Shown in pieces: positions 1 through 8,065 of a DNA stretch of 64,000 bases. The stretch covers positions 1 to 64,000 of the forward strand of contig NW_026516267.1 of assembly GCF_025602895.1 (NCBI RefSeq), read 5' to 3'. The translations under genes and the position numbers were made by a program. Source of the stretch: Polychytrium aggregatum (taxonomy: Eukaryota > Chytridiomycota > Chytridiomycetes > Polychytriales). The notes under the pieces are model-generated. The model was not told where the DNA came from and ran no database searches. It saw nothing but the letters and a program-made list of their open reading frames with translations. How positions within the stretch are numbered: the first letter of the stretch is position 1; each line of letters starts with the position of its first letter.

Positions 1-2364
1 GTCATTTATCTTGACGACATCCTGATCTTCTCAAAAGATCCCCAGGAGCATGAGGAGCATGTTAAGCTTGTTCTCTCTCGCCTTCGTGAACACTCCCTTA
101 AGGTCAATCCGGCCAAGTGTTCTTTTGACCTTTCTGAAGTTAACTTTCTCGGCATGATCATTTCTGCCGATGGCATCAAAATGGACCCTGCCAAGGTCGA
201 GGCCGTTTCCCTTTGGCCTGTTCCCTCTTCTGCTCGCGATATCCAAGTCTTTATTGGTTTCGCAAACTTTTACCGCCGCTTCGTCAAGGACTTTTCCGCA
301 CTTGCTCGTCCTTTGACTTCCCTCACTACCAAATCCTCCACCTTCTCTTGGTCTCCCGAGGCCCAAGAGGCTTTTGATTCTCTTAAACTTTCCTTCACTT
401 CCGCACCTATTCTTCGATACTTTGATTTCTCTAAACCCGCTGTCATCGAGCCCGATGCTTCTGACTTTGCTTTGGGTGCCGTCCTTTCTCAGTTTGACCC
501 TGACGGCGCTCTTCACCCCGTTGCTTTTCACTCTCGGCAATTCCGTCCCGCCGAGGTGAATTATGACACTCACGACAAAGAGCTCCTCGCCATTGTCGAT
601 TCCTTTACCGCCTGGCGTCATTACTTGATGGCTGCCGACCCTGATATTCCCACTCTTGTTTTCTCTGATCATCAGAACCTTACCCGGTTCACTGCCGCTT
701 CTCAACTTTCTCGCCGCCAGTTCCGGTGGGCCCAATTCCTTTCTGACTTTGCTTTTCGCATTTACCACCGCCCTGGTCGTCTCAACACCAAAGCCGATGC
801 TCTCAGTCGCCGTTCTGACTTTGAGATAAAGCCTGGTGACTCCCTCCACTCCACCAACTTCCTTCAGCTGTTCGAGTCTATTTCTCTCGACAGCATCACT
901 GTTATCGGCTCGAATCCCGACTTTCTTTCCGAGATTCGAGCTGCCACCCTTTCTTGTTCCCTCCTTTCTGACTTTAACGCCAAACGTCTTGATGGCGATT
1001 ACTCCTTCCGTGACGGTCTCCTTTACTTTAAAGACCTGATCGTTGTCCCTTCCCCCGAGCTCCAGCTCAAAGTGTTTGAGCAACGTCACTGCTCCGCTGC
1101 CGCTGGTCACTTTGGTCTTGCCAAGACCGTTGAGCTCGTCTCCCGGGACTTTCACTGGCCCCGGCTTCGTAAGTCTGTGCGTCGCTTCATTGCTAATTGT
1201 GAAGCGTGCCAGCGAGCCAAGCCGTCCCGTCACTCCCCTTATGGTTTACTTCATCCTCTCCCCGTTCCTTCCGAACGTTGGTGGGACCTGTCGATGGACT
1301 TCATCACGGATCTCCCACCTTCGAACGGTTTTGACTCGATCTTCGTGGTTAAGGACCGCCTGTCCAAACAAGCACACTTTGTGCCCACCACGAAGACGGT
1401 TACAGGCGAGCAAACCGCCGAACTCTTCCTCTCCCACATCTTCCGCTTGCATGGTTGTCCCCGGTCTATTGTTTCGGACCGAGGAACTCAGTTTACTTCG
1501 GCCTTCTGGAGGCGCTTCAATGAGCTTCTGAAGACGAAGATTTCCCTTTCTTCTGCCTTCCACCCCGAGACCGACGGTTCGACCGAGGTTCTCAACCAGG
1601 TCATCGAGCAGTATTTGCGTATCCATTGCAATTACCTGCAAGACGACTGGACCCTTCACCTTCCCCTTGCCGAGTTCACTTACAACAACTCGGAAAACAC
1701 CTCCACTGGCATGACTCCCTTCTTTGCAGTCCATGGCCATCACCCCATTTTCGATCCCTCTATCATTCGTGATCCCTCTGTTGTGCCCTCTGCCGAAGAA
1801 CGTGTCGACCGACTTCAGACCGTTCTCGAGGATCTCAAGGCCAACCTCCGGGTTGCCCAAGAGTCCTACACTGTGCAGGCCAACAAATCCCGTCTCCCCA
1901 CTCCCGACATCTCCGTTGGCGACCTCGTTTTTCTGGATCGTCGCCACATTCGCACCCTTCGTCCCTCCAACAAGCTTGACCAGAAAAAGCTTGGCCCCTT
2001 TAAAGTTCTTCGCCGCATCAACCCCGTTGCCTTTGAGCTTAAACTCCCTTCCACACTTAAAGTTCACCCCGTTTTCCATGTATCCCTCCTTGAACCCCGA
2101 ACGAAGGACATTGTTCCCGAGTTCACCCAACCAGAACCACCTCCCATTCTTGTTAACTCCCAGGAAGAGTTTGAGGTCGAGACTGTTCTCGATTCTCGGC
2201 TCTTCCGTGGTCGCTTACAGTACTTGGTTCAGTGGAAGGGCTATTCCGAGACTGACCGGTCTTGGGAGCCCGCTGCCAATGTTTCCCACGCCACTGATCT
2301 TGTTGCTGACTTCCACCTTCGCTATCCCTCAAAGCCGAAGGCGACGTCCGGAGTTCGTCGCTAA
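1..2364 (+). CDS. Ty3/gypsy element A polyprotein (RT end, RNase H, integrase, chromodomain), cut by window edge
   Basis: The frame is open from base 1, so the 5' part (gag, protease, most of RT) lies outside the window. It begins at the RT active site (VIYLDDILIFS, bases 1-33). It then shows RNase H (DASDFALGAVLSQF; KELLAIVDSF; SDHQNLTRF) and the integrase zinc region (GHFGLAKTVELV ... CEACQRAK). The DDE core follows (SMDFITDLP, IVSDRGTQFTS, FHPETDGSTEVLNQ), then a GPF motif (KKLGPFKVL) and a C-terminal chromodomain (VETVLDSRLFRGRLQYLVQW ... KGYSETDRSWEP). Gene order RT-RNaseH-IN-chromodomain defines a chromovirus. No stop or frameshift is visible in this part. TAA at 2362-2364 is followed by a purine tract (about 2363-2373) and the 3' LTR. 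Element A is nearly identical to element B next door and is probably a recent insertion. Confidence 0.95.
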   Translation, partial: VIYLDDILIFSKDPQEHEEHVKLVLSRLREHSLKVNPAKCSFDLSEVNFLGMIISADGIKMDPAKVEAVSLWPVPSSARDIQVFIGFANFYRRFVKDFSALARPLTSLTTKSSTFSWSPEAQEAFDSLKLSFTSAPILRYFDFSKPAVIEPDASDFALGAVLSQFDPDGALHPVAFHSRQFRPAEVNYDTHDKELLAIVDSFTAWRHYLMAADPDIPTLVFSDHQNLTRFTAASQLSRRQFRWAQFLSDFAFRIYHRPGRLNTKADALSRRSDFEIKPGDSLHSTNFLQLFESISLDSITVIGSNPDFLSEIRAATLSCSLLSDFNAKRLDGDYSFRDGLLYFKDLIVVPSPELQLKVFEQRHCSAAAGHFGLAKTVELVSRDFHWPRLRKSVRRFIANCEACQRAKPSRHSPYGLLHPLPVPSERWWDLSMDFITDLPPSNGFDSIFVVKDRLSKQAHFVPTTKTVTGEQTAELFLSHIFRLHGCPRSIVSDRGTQFTSAFWRRFNELLKTKISLSSAFHPETDGSTEVLNQVIEQYLRIHCNYLQDDWTLHLPLAEFTYNNSENTSTGMTPFFAVHGHHPIFDPSIIRDPSVVPSAEERVDRLQTVLEDLKANLRVAQESYTVQANKSRLPTPDISVGDLVFLDRRHIRTLRPSNKLDQKKLGPFKVLRRINPVAFELKLPSTLKVHPVFHVSLLEPRTKDIVPEFTQPEPPPILVNSQEEFEVETVLDSRLFRGRLQYLVQWKGYSETDRSWEPAANVSHATDLVADFHLRYPSKPKATSGVRR

Positions 2365-2376
2365 GGAAGGGGATGA

Positions 2377-3167
2377 TGTTAGGGATAGCTCCTGCTTGTT
2401 CTCCACTTTGACTGCACACTTGGCTATTCTTTTGCCTTTCTGTTTGTTTGTGTGTAGCCTTGCAGTTCCCCTCCGATTTTCCGCCTTTTGCCTGTCTTTC
2501 CCGCTCCTTCCGCACTTCCGTTTTCCCGCGCTGCTCCGCTTCCTTTGTCTTCTTCGCACGCGCCGGTTTGTTTGTGCACGCGCCTTGCTGCGATTGGTTG
2601 CAATTCGGCTGCCGGTCATGTGTCCCCCCACCGGTGACTCATGACCTGCCTGACCGCCCCGATCTCTTGTTCATCTCGCATGCATTTGCCCCAACCTTAT
2701 ACTTGACCAATCCGCTTCTTGGACGTTGAGTCACATTGCTTCGCCTTTGCACGTTCCTCCTGCCAGGTGCTTCGCTTTTGCTTGCGCCTCTCTCGCTTTG
2801 GTTCTCTGCCTGTCTCGGTGGTCCTTCTCGGCCCTCGTTCGTGCATCGCCCCCTTCGCCCTGCTCGATCGCCCACTTTTCCCTCCCTTGGCCGCCCTTCG
2901 CTGCCAAGTCCGGACTTGTCTATAAATAGCCTGACCCCCGCGATGTGTAGTCGAACCTTAGCGTTCAAAATAGGACTAAATAAAGTGCCTTCTACTTTAT
3001 TCTCTGAGTGTTCCTCACGTCTCATTTCGAGACTAGTCTTATCTTGAACGGATCTTTGCTTCCCTCGCTCCCTCTCCGAGTCCACTTCGGACTTTACCCT
3101 TGCCTTCCCTGAGCTCACTTCGAGCTCACTTCTTCTTTTGCCGTTGAGTCCCCTTTGGACTCTAACA
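2377..3167 (+). repeat. 3' LTR of element A (791 bp)
   Basis: It starts TGTTAGGG just after the purine tract and ends CTCTAACA, a TGTTA...TAACA inverted terminus. It matches the inverted copy at 6440-7230 over the same 791 bp with only a few substitutions noticed by eye. It contains a TATA box (TATAAATAG, 2921-2929), the inferred RNA start AGCGTTCAAAAT (2960-2971) and an AATAAA signal near 2980. The next five bases (CAAAG, 3168-3172) belong to interrupted element B. They are the expected right half of a 5-bp target duplication whose left half lies outside the window. Confidence 0.93.
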
Positions 3168-5505
3168 CAAAGTCAGAACGGCGACTGAGAGCATCGGCTT
3201 TGGTGTTGAGACGACCAGGGCGGTGGTAAATGCGAAAAGCAAAGTCAGAAAGGAATTGGGCCCACCGGAACTGGCGGCGAGAAAGTTGAGAAGCGGCAGT
3301 GAACCGGGTAAGGTTCTGATGATCAGAGAAAACAAGAGTGGGAATATCAGGGTCGGCAGCCATCAAGTAATGACGCCAGGCGGTAAAGGAATCGACAATG
3401 GCGAGGAGCTCTTTGTCGTGAGTGTCATAATTCACCTCGGCGGGACGGAATTGCCGAGAGTGAAAAGCAACGGGGTGAAGAGCGCCGTCAGGGTCAAACT
3501 GAGAAAGGACGGCACCCAAAGCAAAGTCAGAAGCATCGGGCTCGATGACAGCGGGTTTAGAGAAATCAAAGTATCGAAGAATAGGTGCGGAAGTGAAGGA
3601 AAGTTTAAGAGAATCAAAAGCCTCTTGGGCCTCGGGAGACCAAGAGAAGGTGGAGGATTTGGTAGTGAGGGAAGTCAAAGGACGAGCAAGTGCGGAAAAG
3701 TCCTTGACGAAGCGGCGGTAAAAGTTTGCGAAACCAATAAAGACTTGGATATCGCGAGCAGAAGAGGGAACAGGCCAAAGGGAAACGGCCTCGACCTTGG
3801 CAGGGTCCATTTTGATGCCATCGGCAGAAATGATCATGCCGAGAAAGTCAACTTCAGAAAGGTCAAAAGAACACTTGGCCGGATTGACCTTAAGGGAGTG
3901 TTCACGAAGGCGAGAGAGAACAAGCTTAACATGCTCCTCATGCTCCTGGGGATCTTTTGAGAAGATCAGGATGTCGTCAAGATAAATGACAACACAGACA
4001 CCAAGGAGGTCCGAGAAGATGTCGTTCATAAAAAACTGAAAAGCAGCGGGGGCATTCGAAAGACCAAAGGGGATAACATTGTACTCAAATGAGCCAGATT
4101 TGCAAACAAAAGCAGTCTTCTACTCATCGCCCTTCTTGACACGAACCAAGTGGTAAGCATCAGGAAGGTCGAGGTGTGAGAAGACGCGGGCAGAAGAAAG
4201 TTTATCCAGAAGATCCTGGAAGAGGGGAAGTGGGTAACGGTTCTTCTTCGTGATGGCATTGAGGCCTCGGTAGTCGACGCAAAGGCGAAGACCACCATTG
4301 GGCTTCTTCACGAAGAAGCAGGGAGCACCAACGGGAGAAGAGGATTTGGAGATCCAACCACGTGCGAGGGCGTTGGTCAGATACTCCGAAAGAGCAGATT
4401 CCTCGGCCGGGGACAAAGGATAGACTTTCCCCGGCTTTGGCAAACGAGGTTCCTTTCCATCCTCGGTCCGTACAAACTCAATGGACAAGTCATACGGACG
4501 ATGAGGAGGCAAGGAAGAAGGAGGGTCAGACTTGAGGCTGAAAACGTCGCCAAACTCATTGTATTTGAGTGGGACGCCTCGAGAGTCAACAGGGGTGCCA
4601 GACTCGGCATACACCTTCGTCGTGAGCACGGACCTTATCGACACCGTAGGATACGTCTCCGGCGAAGGAGGACGGATATCCATTTGGGCAGCGAAAATGT
4701 CGAGCTTGTCTTCCCGTGCAAGACGGAGAAGACTCGCCGCATTAACGAGCTCAATGTCGGGTGAAGATAAAGCCGTTGGCTCTTCAGAAAGCGAAGCAGA
4801 GTCAAGGCGGGAAGAAAGGGAAGGCGAAGTGCCAAAGGAGGGAACCGGTGTAAGGGAAGGACCGGAGGGAGGAGGAGTCAAAGGCGAAGTGCCCGAAGGG
4901 GGAGGCGAGGAGCCGGAAGCGGACGGAGTGTCCAAGGAAGAAGCAGAGACATCCGCGAGGATGTGTCCATCAGCAAGGCAAGAGGGATCGGAGAATGAAA
5001 GGGAGAGGGACTTCCAATTAACAACTGGATTATGCAAGCGCATCCAGGGAAGACCAAGAGTGATGGGAGTGGTGGAGAGTCGAGTCACAAGAAAAGAAAT
5101 CGACTCGGTGTGGGAACCAATGGTCAGAGTCAAAGGCGCGGTTTGGAAACGAATGAAACCGGCCGAAGAACCATCAGCAAGGGAAACGGAGTAAGGAGTA
5201 GAAAGAGGGATAAGAGAGAGTTTATGGAGATCGGCAAAGGCAGGATCAATGAGGGCAAGAGCGGAACATCCATCATCAATAAAAACAGAAAGGGAGATGG
5301 AGACCGGGCCAGAAAGACTCATGACGATAAGAGTGGCCGGAAGAAGAAGCTTATCGTCCGATAGTGACGAGTCAGAGGGGGAAGATGTTCGTATCGCCGA
5401 ACAGACCACCTCGCTTACTTGCGAGGTGCTGCTCGGCTGTGAGCATTTCCCGAGTTCCGTTTGACCAGAACCGGGCACTGCTGAACATCGCGACTGCCGG
5501 GACAA
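3168..5505 (-). pseudogene. Element B pol: protease, RT, RNase H; nonsense mutation and split by element A
   Basis: On the minus strand an open frame runs from about 5505 to 4123. It holds a protease-like region (SVFIDDGCSALALIDPAF) and RT motifs (RLCVDYRGLNAITKKNRYPL, FSHLDLPDAYHLVRVKKGDE). It stops at TAG, 4120-4122, where relatives have TGG (GDE-W-KTAF). The same frame reopens and continues through YLDDILIFS and RNase H to LSRRSDF. There element A interrupts it at 3167. The protease active-site triplet reads DDG rather than the usual DSG or DTG. The frame differs from gag and overlaps it by about 90 bp, suggesting frameshift expression in intact relatives. Integrase and 3' LTR of B must lie left of element A, outside the window. 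Confidence 0.9.
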
Positions 5506-6368
5506 GACTTTTCCCCGCAGTACAAGCAGAGACCCTGCTCACGACGTCGCTTTTTCTCGACGTCGGAGAGCTTAGCAGGGCGGACCGAGACAGAGTCAAG
5601 GTCCATGGGAGTGGGTGCAGAAGAGGAGGAAGAAGAAACATGCGCGGGAGAATGGTGGTGATGGGGAGCAGAGCGAGAAGAAGGAGGAGGAGGTTGGGAA
5701 CGGGAGGAGACCTTGAGACGATGGAGGGCATCGTCGTACTCGACCGCTGCCTTGATCAACTCGGGCAAGGAAGCGGGAGCGGGGCGGAGACCGATGAGGT
5801 GGAACTTGACCTCAGACTTCAAACCCTCCTTGAAGAAGTGCATCTTGGTGGGTTCGTCAGTCTGGACGCGGGCGGCGAGCTGGACGAAGCGGGTGGCGAA
5901 GGCTTGGCAGGACTTGAGCTGGACCAAGCGTTTGAGGTCGTTCAAGGCCTTATCTTGCGAGGAGGCCGTGTCCTCACCGAAGGTCGACTTGAGGGCAACT
6001 TCAAAATCCGCGAAGGAAGCCGGGAAGCGGTTGGCCATATAAAAGGCGGCCTCGTACCATTTGAAAGCTTCGCCGCGGAGGAAGGAGGTGGCATAAAGGA
6101 CCTTCTGGCGCTCGGGCGCAAAGAAGGCAGGATCGGCGAGGAAGACGAGGTGGCACTGGGCGAGGAAGGCCGTCGTCTCGTCGCGGGAACCTAGGAACTC
6201 CTTGGGCTTGTTCACCTGGTAGACCTGGCGGGGAGCGGCGGCGGGAGCTTGCAGATCTTGGATCTGACGATGGAGAGCAGCGTTCTGGGTCATGAGGGCG
6301 TTCATACGCTCCTCCATGCGCGCCAGGTACGCATTGAGATCTGCCGGGGGTGCAGCAGGCTCAGCCAT
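5415..6368 (-). CDS. Element B Gag
   Basis: The ATG at 6368-6366 (MAEPAAPPADLNAYLARMEE) is the first ATG downstream of the 5' LTR; the frame is open a little further upstream only through non-ATG codons. The protein is about 317 aa. It has an N-terminal helical segment, a Gag capsid-like core (FLGSRDETTAFLAQCHLVF; SFLRGEAFKWYEAAFYMANR; FEVALKSTFGEDTASSQ) and a basic, proline-rich tail. The tail ends in a cysteine cluster (CLYCGEKSCPGSRDVQQC) that lacks the histidine of a normal CCHC knuckle. In retroelements Gag forms the particle that packages the RNA. No interruption is visible. Confidence 0.85.
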   Translation of the reverse strand: MAEPAAPPADLNAYLARMEERMNALMTQNAALHRQIQDLQAPAAAPRQVYQVNKPKEFLGSRDETTAFLAQCHLVFLADPAFFAPERQKVLYATSFLRGEAFKWYEAAFYMANRFPASFADFEVALKSTFGEDTASSQDKALNDLKRLVQLKSCQAFATRFVQLAARVQTDEPTKMHFFKEGLKSEVKFHLIGLRPAPASLPELIKAAVEYDDALHRLKVSSRSQPPPPSSRSAPHHHHSPAHVSSSSSSAPTPMDLDSVSVRPAKLSDVEKKRRREQGLCLYCGEKSCPGSRDVQQCPVLVKRNSGNAHSRAAPRK

Positions 6369-6425
6369 CGGATCGACGAGGGAAAGAGAGGCGAAAGAAG
6401 AAGAAAGGCCGGGAAGCCAAGAGGG

Positions 6426-6437
6426 AGCGTTCAAAAT
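6426..6437 (-). promoter_or_regulatory. Self-complementary primer binding site of element B
   Basis: Two bases inside the 5' LTR the minus strand reads ATTTTGAACGCT. This is the exact reverse complement of AGCGTTCAAAAT in the LTR (minus strand of 6636-6647), which begins 39 nt after the first T of the TATA box. No tRNA-type TGG start is present. The arrangement matches Tf1-like self-priming, in which the mRNA 5' end folds back onto the primer site. Confidence 0.7.
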
Positions 6438-6439
6438 GA

Positions 6440-7230
6440 TGTTAGAGTCCAAAGGGGACTCAACGGCAAAAGAAGAAGTGAGCTCGAAGTGAGCTCAGGG
6501 AAAGCAAGGGTAGAGTCCGAAGTGGACTCGGAGAGGGAGCGAGGGAAGCAAAGATCCGTTCAAGATAAGACTTGTCTCGAAATGAGACGTGAGGAACACT
6601 CAGAGAATAAAGTAGAAGGCACTTTATTTAGTCCTATTTTGAACGCTAAGGTTCGACTACACATCGCGGGGGTCAGGCTATTTATAGACAAGTCCGGACT
6701 TGGCAGCGAAGGGCGGCCAAGGGAGGGAAAAGTGGGCGATCGAGCAGGGCGAAGGGGGCGATGCACGAACGAGGGCCGAGAAGGACCACCGAGACAGGCA
6801 GAGAACCAAAGCGAGAGAGGCGCAAGCAAAAGCGAAGCACCTGGCAGGAGAAACGTGCAAAGGCGAAGCAATGTGACTCAACGTCCAAGAAGCGGATTGG
6901 TCAAGTATAAGGTTGGGGCAAATGCATGCGAGATGAACAAGAGATCGGGGCGGTCAGGCAGGTCATGAGTCACCGGTGGGGGGACACATGACCGGCAGCC
7001 GAATTGCAACCAATCGCAGCAAGGCGCGTGCACAAACAAACCGGCGCGTGCGAAGAAGACAAAGGAAGCGGAGCAGCGCGGGAAAACGGAAGTGCGGAAG
7101 GAGCGGAAAAGACAGGCAAAAGGCGGAAAATCGGAGGGGAACTGCAAGGCTACACACAAACAAACAGAAAGGCAAAAGAATAGCCAAGTGTGCAGTCAAA
7201 GTGGAGAACAAGCAGGAGCTATCCCTAACA
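6440..7230 (-). repeat. 5' LTR of element B (791 bp)
   Basis: This is the inverted counterpart of 2377-3167 with the same length and TGTTA...TAACA ends. TATA lies on the minus strand around 6678-6686 and the inferred RNA start is the complement of 6636-6647. Right of it (7231 on) the reading frame of element C begins abruptly, so B inserted into C. CCAGG at 7231-7235 would be one copy of the target duplication. Confidence 0.93.
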
Positions 7231-7231
7231 C

Positions 7232-7747
7232 CAGGATGTCTCCTTTGAAGTTGGAGACCTTGTCTACCTGGACGCCGACAACATCAAGGTCCCCGAAGCC
7301 CAGTCAAAGAAGTTGTTGCCCAAGTACCGAGGACCGTTCAAGATAGCGGCCCGACCCAGTCCCCTCAACTACCTGTTGGACTTGCCACCTGGAAGCAAGC
7401 TCCATCCTGTCTTCCATGTGTCCAAGCTGCGTCGCCACACGACCCGCAGTCCAGCACAGTTCCCCGACGCCGACGAAGGTGTCCCGGACGACGCACCACT
7501 GGAAGACGACCTCGGACAATACTATACTCAAGAATATGAAGTCGAAAGGATCGTGAGGCACAAGAAAGTGGCTGATGGGTCACTTCGGTTTTATGTCAAG
7601 TGGGTTGGTTACCCACACTCGGGCAACACATGGCAAACACTGGAGGACTTGTCCCATGCACCCGAGGAGCTGAGTAAATACGGTAAACACCTCGAGGAGC
7701 CCCAAATAAAGAGCACACGCAGGGCTCCTCGCAGGAAGCCTTCTTAA
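7232..7747 (+). pseudogene. Element C integrase C-terminus and chromodomain (3' fragment)
   Basis: The open frame enters directly from the element B insertion point and ends at TAA 7745-7747. It contains DVSFEVGDLVYLDADN, the GPF-type motif (PKYRGPFKIAARP), the domain-linking HPVFHVSKLRR and a chromodomain (EVERIVRHKKVADGSLRFYV ... KWVGYPHSGNTWQ). Element D (41930-43580) encodes almost the same protein, so C and D are one family, distinct from A/B, F and H. The upstream part of C must lie left of the window. Confidence 0.88.
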
Positions 7748-7756
7748 GTGTGGGAG

Positions 7757-8065
7757 TGTAGGAGATGGTATCTCCGACGCTGTGCTGCGCGTACTGCGCG
7801 TACTGCGCGGCGCAGTGGGTCGTGACCTGTGCTGCGCTTTGCGTTTTCACGCACCGCAGGCAGGCCACCGCAGGGTATACCTGCGGGTTGCCCCCGTTCC
7901 CCCCGTTTGTCTGGAGTTCGGTTTTATCGTGAATAAACGTAAGTGCTCCCCGAGCTCACCCGTCCGCTAGAGTAGCCTAGCACCGCCCTGTTCTGCCCCG
8001 TCCTGTCTTGTCTTGTACCCCCTCCCTCCCCGTCTTGCCCCAACGTCCCAGTAGTGGACGTTACA
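7757..8065 (+). repeat. 3' LTR of element C (about 309 bp)
   Basis: It begins TGTAGGAGATGG after the purine-rich AGTGTGGGAG and ends GACGTTACA, with TGTA...TACA ends. It carries a run of GCGCGTACTGCGCG-type repeats (7786-7812) and a GAATAAACG polyadenylation-like motif near 7930. Its right boundary falls inside the coding frame of the RING gene, with GTCAG (8066-8070) as presumed target duplication. No 5' LTR of this family is in the window. Confidence 0.8.

Noticed and set aside
31-1233. 400-codon minus-strand frame opposite the element A polyprotein
   Set aside because: It mirrors the RT/RNase H/integrase coding strand and has no domain of its own; the same mirror frame appears opposite element B (3223-3960).
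6369-6452. Gag start upstream of MAEPAAPP
   Set aside because: The extension begins at a TTG and lies partly in the LTR; the first ATG is at 6368.
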